A stretch of 10,910 nt of DNA from an uncultured Bacteroidia bacterium (GTDB taxonomy: Bacteria; Bacteroidota; Bacteroidia; SpSt-205). The position numbers and the translations under genes were made by a program. The DNA lies in contig CALKJV010000181.1 in NCBI GenBank assembly GCA_937995505.1, positions 1 to 10,910 on the forward strand, given 5' to 3'. Shown piece by piece: positions 6,361 through 10,910 of the stretch; the stretch's first letter is position 1, and every line of letters starts with the position of its first letter. The notes under the pieces are model-generated. The model ran no database searches and had not been told where the DNA came from. It saw only the letters and a program-made list of their open reading frames with translations.

Positions 6361-8319
6361 ATGCGCTTTTGGGCAACTTTACTTTTCACAGCCATTCTCT
6401 GGGCGCAGCCGCAGAAAGCCGAAAAGCACCTCCGCCGCGGCGAAGAGCTGATGCAGATGGATGACTATGCAAACGCCCTCGGAGAGTACGAGACAGCGCT
6501 GCAATATAACCCCTTTAGTGCCGAGGCTTATGTGAATGCCGGCTACTGCGCTTGGCGGCTGCGCCAGAATCGGAAAGCCGTAGAATACTTCCAAAAAGCG
6601 GAGCAAATGCAGGTGAATTTTACGCCGAGACTGCTCGTGGCTTATGCCGATGCCTTACAGCGCACTGGGCAGCCCCAAAAAGCGCGTCCCCTCGTAGAAC
6701 GGCTCCTCGCCCAAACTAAGAACACTGACCCCATGTATGATCGCTTACGAGTCACCCTCCAGCAGCTCAAAAACGCCGAGAAATATTTAGAAAAGCCCCT
6801 CAAAATAGAAATCTCTAATCTCGGTGGCGCAATCAACTCCCCCTATCCAGACTATGCGCCAGTCATCTCTGCGGATGAGAGTGTATTGCTTTTTACCTCT
6901 CGGCGGCCGGGCTCCACAGGCGGTAAAACAGCCACAGATGGCTTGCCGTACGAAGATATCTACATAAGCGAGAAAGGTCCGGATGGCCGCTGGAGTGCTC
7001 CGCGCAACATCGGCCCGCCCCTCAATACAGCTACGCATGATGCATGTATCGCCCTCTCGGCTGATGGGCAGACCCTTTTTCTCTTCAAATCGGATAATGG
7101 CGGGGATGTTTTTAGCAGTCGCCTCAAAGGTACCAAATGGCTCCCTCCAAAGAACCTCGGAAGCCCCATCAACTCTAAACACTGGGAGCCCTCGGTATGC
7201 CTTTCGGCGGATGAGCGTACGCTGTTTTTCGTCTCGGACCGCCCAGGTGGGCAGGGTGGAAGGGATATCTACCTGTGTCGCCGCCTCCCTAATGGCAAAT
7301 GGAGCGATCCTATCAACCTCGGCCCCCCCGTCAATACCCCGTATGATGAAGATGGGCCCTTCTTTCACCCCGATGGCAAAACCCTTTTCTACTCCTCTAA
7401 TGGTCCTAATTCTATGGGGGGCTTTGATATCTTTCGCACGGAACTGCGCCCAGATAGCACTTGGGCACCCCCTGTCAACCTCGGCTACCCCATCAATACG
7501 CCTGGCGATGAAATTTACTTCGTGCTCTCGGCTAGCGGCCTACATGGCTACTACGCCAGCGAACGCGACGACTCCTACGGTGAGAAAGATATCTACCTGG
7601 TAGACTTCTCTACCCTCCGCGAAGAGCCTGCCCCCGTGGCTCAGAAGCCTACCGATGACCTCCAAGTAACCTCTGAACCCGCAACCCTCACCTTCCGCCC
7701 CAACCTCACCTTAGTTACCGGTACCATCTACGATGCAGAAACCCAGCAGCCCTTAGAAGCCACAATTACCCTCATTGACAATGTCAAAGGCGATACCGTA
7801 GCTGTGCTTACCTCCAATTCTGCGACAGGTAAGTACCTCATCTCCCTCCCCGCCGGCCGAAACTACGGCATTGCTGTAACCGCTGAAGGCTACGCCTTCC
7901 ACTCTGAAAACTTCATCGTAGAAGAAGCTCAAGGCTACCGAGAAGTACGCAAAGACATCGGCCTAAATAAGTACAAAACGGGCACCATCATCGTGCTGAA
8001 GAATATCTTTTTTGACTTTGACAAAGCCACGCTGCGGCCTGAATCTAAGGCCGAATTGGAGCGTGTGTATGAGCTCCTTTCCCAAAACCCCAAAATGAAG
8101 GTCCGTATTGCGGGTCACACAGATAGTAGGGGTTCGGATGACTACAATCAGCGCCTCTCCGAAAACCGCGCCAAAGCGGTGTATGAGTACCTCATCAAGC
8201 GGGGCATATCAGCAGACCGACTCTCATATATCGGCTACGGAGAAGCTAAACCTATTGATACTAACGATACCGAGGAGGGCCGCCAAAATAATCGTCGGGT
8301 AGAGTTAGAGATCCTGTAA
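6361..8319 (+). CDS. PorE-like envelope protein: TPR - PD40 beta-propeller - carboxypeptidase-regulatory - OmpA domain
   Basis: I chose ATG 6361 (652 residues) because it opens with a clean signal peptide (MRFWATLLFTAILWAQ). The frame extends 30 codons further upstream but that part overlaps the previous gene and looks non-coding. Order of domains: TPR helices (about 20-150, AYVNAGYCAWRLRQNRKAVEYF); five PD40 propeller blades (about 150-415) with repeated SADG.TLFF and NLG.PINT; a carboxypeptidase-regulatory-like domain (about 448-520, LVTGTIYDAETQQPLEA); and an OmpA C-terminal peptidoglycan-binding domain (about 540-652) with FFDFDKATLRPES, GHTDSRGSDDYNQRLSENRA and GRQNNRRVE. This is the architecture of PorE, a periplasmic part of the type IX secretion system that binds peptidoglycan; Bacteroidota also have paralogs of unknown role. 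Unlike PorE, it has no lipobox cysteine, so it is probably soluble periplasmic. Confidence 0.93.
   Translation: MRFWATLLFTAILWAQPQKAEKHLRRGEELMQMDDYANALGEYETALQYNPFSAEAYVNAGYCAWRLRQNRKAVEYFQKAEQMQVNFTPRLLVAYADALQRTGQPQKARPLVERLLAQTKNTDPMYDRLRVTLQQLKNAEKYLEKPLKIEISNLGGAINSPYPDYAPVISADESVLLFTSRRPGSTGGKTATDGLPYEDIYISEKGPDGRWSAPRNIGPPLNTATHDACIALSADGQTLFLFKSDNGGDVFSSRLKGTKWLPPKNLGSPINSKHWEPSVCLSADERTLFFVSDRPGGQGGRDIYLCRRLPNGKWSDPINLGPPVNTPYDEDGPFFHPDGKTLFYSSNGPNSMGGFDIFRTELRPDSTWAPPVNLGYPINTPGDEIYFVLSASGLHGYYASERDDSYGEKDIYLVDFSTLREEPAPVAQKPTDDLQVTSEPATLTFRPNLTLVTGTIYDAETQQPLEATITLIDNVKGDTVAVLTSNSATGKYLISLPAGRNYGIAVTAEGYAFHSENFIVEEAQGYREVRKDIGLNKYKTGTIIVLKNIFFDFDKATLRPESKAELERVYELLSQNPKMKVRIAGHTDSRGSDDYNQRLSENRAKAVYEYLIKRGISADRLSYIGYGEAKPIDTNDTEEGRQNNRRVELEIL
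6817..7500 (+). repeat. Five NLGxPINT propeller-blade repeats inside the OmpA/PD40 gene
   Basis: The octapeptide motif recurs as NLGGAINS (6817-6840), NIGPPLNT (7006-7029), NLGSPINS (7153-7176), NLGPPVNT (7315-7338) and NLGYPINT (7477-7500), spaced 189, 147, 162 and 162 bases. Each is followed by a (S)ADG-type strand. The DNA is also similar between copies (AACCTCGG...CCCATCAA), so these are internal duplications of a propeller blade. Five clear blades are seen; a sixth would have to be diverged. Confidence 0.85.
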
Positions 8320-8339
8320 GGGCGGGGAGTAGCGCCTTA
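8317..8339. terminator. Possible short bidirectional hairpin between convergent stops
   Basis: The two convergent genes are 17 bases apart. TAAGGGCG (8317-8324) can pair with CGCCTTA (8333-8339) with one bulged G and an eight-base loop, and the arms include both stop codons. There is no U-tract on either side, so it may be a weak terminator or chance. Confidence 0.25.
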
Positions 8340-10910
8340 GCGGAGGCCGAGGTCTGCCTGTATAGCTTCCAGGAGGCGGCGGCGAAGGTTTTCGCGCACG
8401 AAGCGGGTATCGCTGCTGATGGGATGCACTCGGTTTGTGAGGATGACGACGATAAGCTGGCGCTTCGGGTCGCACCAGGCCGCCGTGCCCGTGAATCCTA
8501 AATGCCCAAAAGTCTCTTCGGAAAAGTCCGGAGGGACGGAGCTGTTTTTATCTCGGCTGGGTTTATCCCATCCAAGTCCACGGCCGGTATTCCCTGCTTC
8601 TCTCGTGAAGGTGCGCACGGTCGCTGCTGAGAAGTAGCAAAAGCCGCCATACTCGCCCCCGCGCTGGAGCATCCATAATAGCTTAGCGAGGTCGGCTGAG
8701 CTAGCGAAAAGCCCGGCATTTCCTGCGCTGCCCCCGAGGAGCGCTGCCGTAGGGTCGTGCACATACCCTATAAGCGTGTCTCGCCGCCAAGTCGTATCTA
8801 CTTCTGTGGGGGCACACAGGCTGTCTAAGCAGTTTAGGGCCGGATGAAAGTGTAACCGATACAAGCCCATAGGCCGATAGATCCGCTCAGTTACATAGAC
8901 TTCCATCGGCATGCGGGCGATTTTTTCTAAGTACTTCTGCAGCACGACGAAGCTAATATCAGAGTAAACTGGCCGGCTGGTAGGGCTGGTAGGATAGGTG
9001 CGGATGCGTTCCCAAACCCGCTGCGGATAATCCCGAGCCAAAAAGCGCTTGCGGCTCAGCGGTAGCGTATGTGTAGCGCTAAGCGTATCCGAGAAAGGTT
9101 GAGCCTCTTGGGCTTCGCGCAGAAGAGGGAGCACAGCCAGGTAGCCAGCGGTGTGCGTAAGCAGCTGATAGGGCGTGAGCGAACCGATAGGTAAGCTGCT
9201 CCATTCAGGTACAGCCTTAGAAAGGGGGGCGGTGAGGGAGAGCTTCCCCCGTTCGTACAGACCCATAGCCATGAGGGTAGTGGCAAAGACTTTTGTGAGC
9301 GAGGCGACATCGTACATATGCTGGGTGGGTGAGGGCCGGCGAAGGTCCGTATAGCTCAAGCTGCCTGCCCCCCGATTGTATACGACGGTATCTCGGTAGA
9401 TTACCGTGATAGAGAGCCCTGGGGTAAGCTTCTGCTCTAGTAGATATCGTACTACTGAATCTGTTTGCGAAAAGCGATAAGGGGGACGATAGGGGGCTAC
9501 GGGACGATAAAGAGCCGGATCATACTGCACGGTGCGCGGGTAGCGCATGGGAATAGGTATGGGCAGTCGGCCAGTGGGCCGGGAGGCCCCAAAAATAATC
9601 CCTGCTGCCTGCCATTGCACCAGCGTATCTTCTTGATAAGCGAGGAGGGTAGCTGTCTCCTCTCCAAAGAACGACAGCGCATACGGGTTGCCAAAGACGC
9701 TCAGGATCACTTCCCCTTCACGACGGGTAAGCTCGCACAAAAGATCTAACATACGCGGCCTTACTCCGAAGCTGCGACGGGGATTATTAGAAAGCCCAAA
9801 GAGCCCTACGATGAAAACTTGATACTCTCTAAGGGCCTCCACGAGAGAATCTGTGGGGGTCTGTTCTATATTGGGCAGTACGATTGCATCCATCGCCACA
9901 TACTGCGAAAGGTAATGATAGAAGGGGGCCAAACGCGCATACCCCAGTTGGAGGTAGAGAGGCTTTTTGCCTGCTAAGGAACCTAAGGGAAGGATATTGC
10001 GGCGATTTTGGAGCAGGGTCACAGAGCGGATGTAAGCTTCGTGCAGGGGGCGAAGGAGTGACTCTTCCCATAGGTCATTTAGGAGGTTGTCTAGGGGTAC
10101 TGTAGGGGTTTGCTGGAGGCCGGCATACGCTTTGAGCTGGAGTACGCGCCGTACCTTCTCTTCAATGAGCTCCTCTGAGAGGCGCCCCTCCATCACCGCC
10201 TGATGAATAGCCCGAAAGACCACAGGCACATTTTCTACGTATAGGAGCACATCGGCGCCTGCTTCTAAAGTACGCACTTCTAGCTCGCCGGGCGGGAAGT
10301 AGAGGGAGACGGCCTTCATATTGAGCGCATCGGAAAAGACTACTCCCCTGAAGCCCATCTGCTCGCGCAGAAGCTTTGTAATCACGGCAGGCGATACGGT
10401 GGCTGTAAAGGTATCCAGTGCTGGCACGAGCAGGTGTCCAATCATGATACCTGAGACCCCTTCTCGGATAAGGTGGCGGAAGGGATACAGTTCTACGCTG
10501 TCAAGCCTTTCTAGGGGGTGCCGAATCACAGGCAGATCAAAGTGCGAGTCTAAGTACGTATCTCCATGCCCCGGGAAGTGCTTTGCCACGGCGATGACGC
10601 CTTCGGCTTGCAGGCCGTGCATGTAGAGGAGGCTGAGCTGGGTTACGCGATGGCGGTCGGCGCCAAAAGCCCTAAAGCCGATGACAGGGTTTTCGGGGTT
10701 GCTATTGATGTCGGCGACGGGAGCGAAGTTGATATGGACGCCGAGGCGGCGGCATTGGCGGGCGATGCTGCGTGCGACCTGATAGACAAGAGAATCATCG
10801 GGTACCGCTCCGAGGGTCAGGGCATTCGGAAAGCGCGGAAGGCTATCTAAGCGCATGCTGGGGCCCCATTCGGCATCCATGGCAATCAAAAGCGGTACGC
10901 TTGCAAGCTG
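8337..10910 (-). CDS. nagZ: Glycoside hydrolase family 3 NagZ-like beta-N-acetylhexosaminidase fused to a beta-lactamase-type serine hydrolase (N-terminus outside window)
   Basis: 857 residues are visible and the frame runs off the window end; the catalytic domain's first strands and any signal peptide are missing. Residues 1-250 are a GH3 barrel: PLLIAMDAEWG (the family's sugar-binding D-E-G-type motif), KHFPGHGDTYLDSH (110-123, acid/base His loop) and FSDALNM with nucleophile Asp194. An alpha/beta sandwich follows (about 290-470). From about 485 there is a class C beta-lactamase/esterase-like domain with SLTK (Ser537, Lys540), YSD at 649 in the tyrosine motif position, and HLGFTGT at 803. 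NagZ enzymes release GlcNAc from anhydro-muropeptides in wall recycling. This fusion is a known Bacteroidota arrangement, presumably periplasmic; the role of the second domain (amidase, peptidase or esterase) is not settled. An in-frame TTG at 10889 is not the start. Confidence 0.95.
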   Translation of the reverse strand, partial: QLASVPLLIAMDAEWGPSMRLDSLPRFPNALTLGAVPDDSLVYQVARSIARQCRRLGVHINFAPVADINSNPENPVIGFRAFGADRHRVTQLSLLYMHGLQAEGVIAVAKHFPGHGDTYLDSHFDLPVIRHPLERLDSVELYPFRHLIREGVSGIMIGHLLVPALDTFTATVSPAVITKLLREQMGFRGVVFSDALNMKAVSLYFPPGELEVRTLEAGADVLLYVENVPVVFRAIHQAVMEGRLSEELIEEKVRRVLQLKAYAGLQQTPTVPLDNLLNDLWEESLLRPLHEAYIRSVTLLQNRRNILPLGSLAGKKPLYLQLGYARLAPFYHYLSQYVAMDAIVLPNIEQTPTDSLVEALREYQVFIVGLFGLSNNPRRSFGVRPRMLDLLCELTRREGEVILSVFGNPYALSFFGEETATLLAYQEDTLVQWQAAGIIFGASRPTGRLPIPIPMRYPRTVQYDPALYRPVAPYRPPYRFSQTDSVVRYLLEQKLTPGLSITVIYRDTVVYNRGAGSLSYTDLRRPSPTQHMYDVASLTKVFATTLMAMGLYERGKLSLTAPLSKAVPEWSSLPIGSLTPYQLLTHTAGYLAVLPLLREAQEAQPFSDTLSATHTLPLSRKRFLARDYPQRVWERIRTYPTSPTSRPVYSDISFVVLQKYLEKIARMPMEVYVTERIYRPMGLYRLHFHPALNCLDSLCAPTEVDTTWRRDTLIGYVHDPTAALLGGSAGNAGLFASSADLAKLLWMLQRGGEYGGFCYFSAATVRTFTREAGNTGRGLGWDKPSRDKNSSVPPDFSEETFGHLGFTGTAAWCDPKRQLIVVILTNRVHPISSDTRFVRENLRRRLLEAIQADLGLR

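Noticed and set aside
6787..7368. 193-codon minus-strand open frame opposite the PD40 repeats
   Set aside because: It is an antisense shadow of the repeats and shows no family motif.
6983..7603. 206-codon plus-strand open frame inside the OmpA/PD40 gene
   Set aside because: It is out of frame with a protein whose every blade motif is intact; its translation is rich in Ser, Pro, Met and Arg with no recognisable domain.
8964..8972. YSD instead of YxN in the serine hydrolase domain as a possible dead enzyme
   Set aside because: YSD is common in class C esterase-like relatives and the SxxK and HxG motifs are intact, so inactivation is not supported.
10321..10850. Plus-strand open frames opposite the GH3 domain
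   Set aside because: The minus strand carries clear GH3 catalytic motifs through the same region.

Overview
The window reads as compact chromosomal DNA from a member of the Bacteroidota or a close relative, with a moderately high GC content. The lineage is inferred from several signs. There is a NagZ glycosidase fused to a beta-lactamase-type serine hydrolase. There is a TPR / PD40 propeller / carboxypeptidase-regulatory / OmpA protein. There is a lipoprotein with a YKDGDGDLG motif, and a GAF protein whose coiled coil has the EEELRQN.EEL..TQEEM pattern. Start codons lack Shine-Dalgarno sequences, and several have TAnnTTTG-like -7 promoter elements just upstream. Genes fill about 98% of the window: the five gaps total about 235 bases. 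I see no RNA gene, insertion sequence, CRISPR array or prophage.

Layout. (1) 1-1371, plus strand: the C-terminal half of an RND efflux pump, whose stop codon interlocks with that of the convergent neighbour. (2) 3435-1368, minus strand: a three-gene run, probably an operon, of a GAF-coil-GAF protein without an output domain, a small lipoprotein and a DUF2007-like protein. (3) 4492-3502, minus strand: ribosomal silencing factor RsfS overlapping a DedA-family membrane protein. (4) 4493-4589: a 97-base divergent control region. (5) 4590-6322, plus strand: the sliding clamp gene dnaN, coupled by a GTGA overlap to a NeuD/PglD-like acyltransferase. (6) 6361-8319, plus strand: the PorE-like envelope protein. 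(7) 10910-8337, minus strand: the NagZ-serine hydrolase fusion, cut by the window end.

The themes are housekeeping (ribosome silencing, replication processivity) and cell-envelope upkeep (efflux, DedA, peptidoglycan-binding OmpA, peptidoglycan glycosidase, surface sugar acylation). I find no clearly new system. The observations most worth testing are a recurring -7-like element only 4-6 bases from the start codon of four genes, which suggests leaderless transcripts; the PorE-like protein that lacks a lipobox; the output-less GAF protein and its two small partners; and the coupling of dnaN to a sugar acyltransferase.
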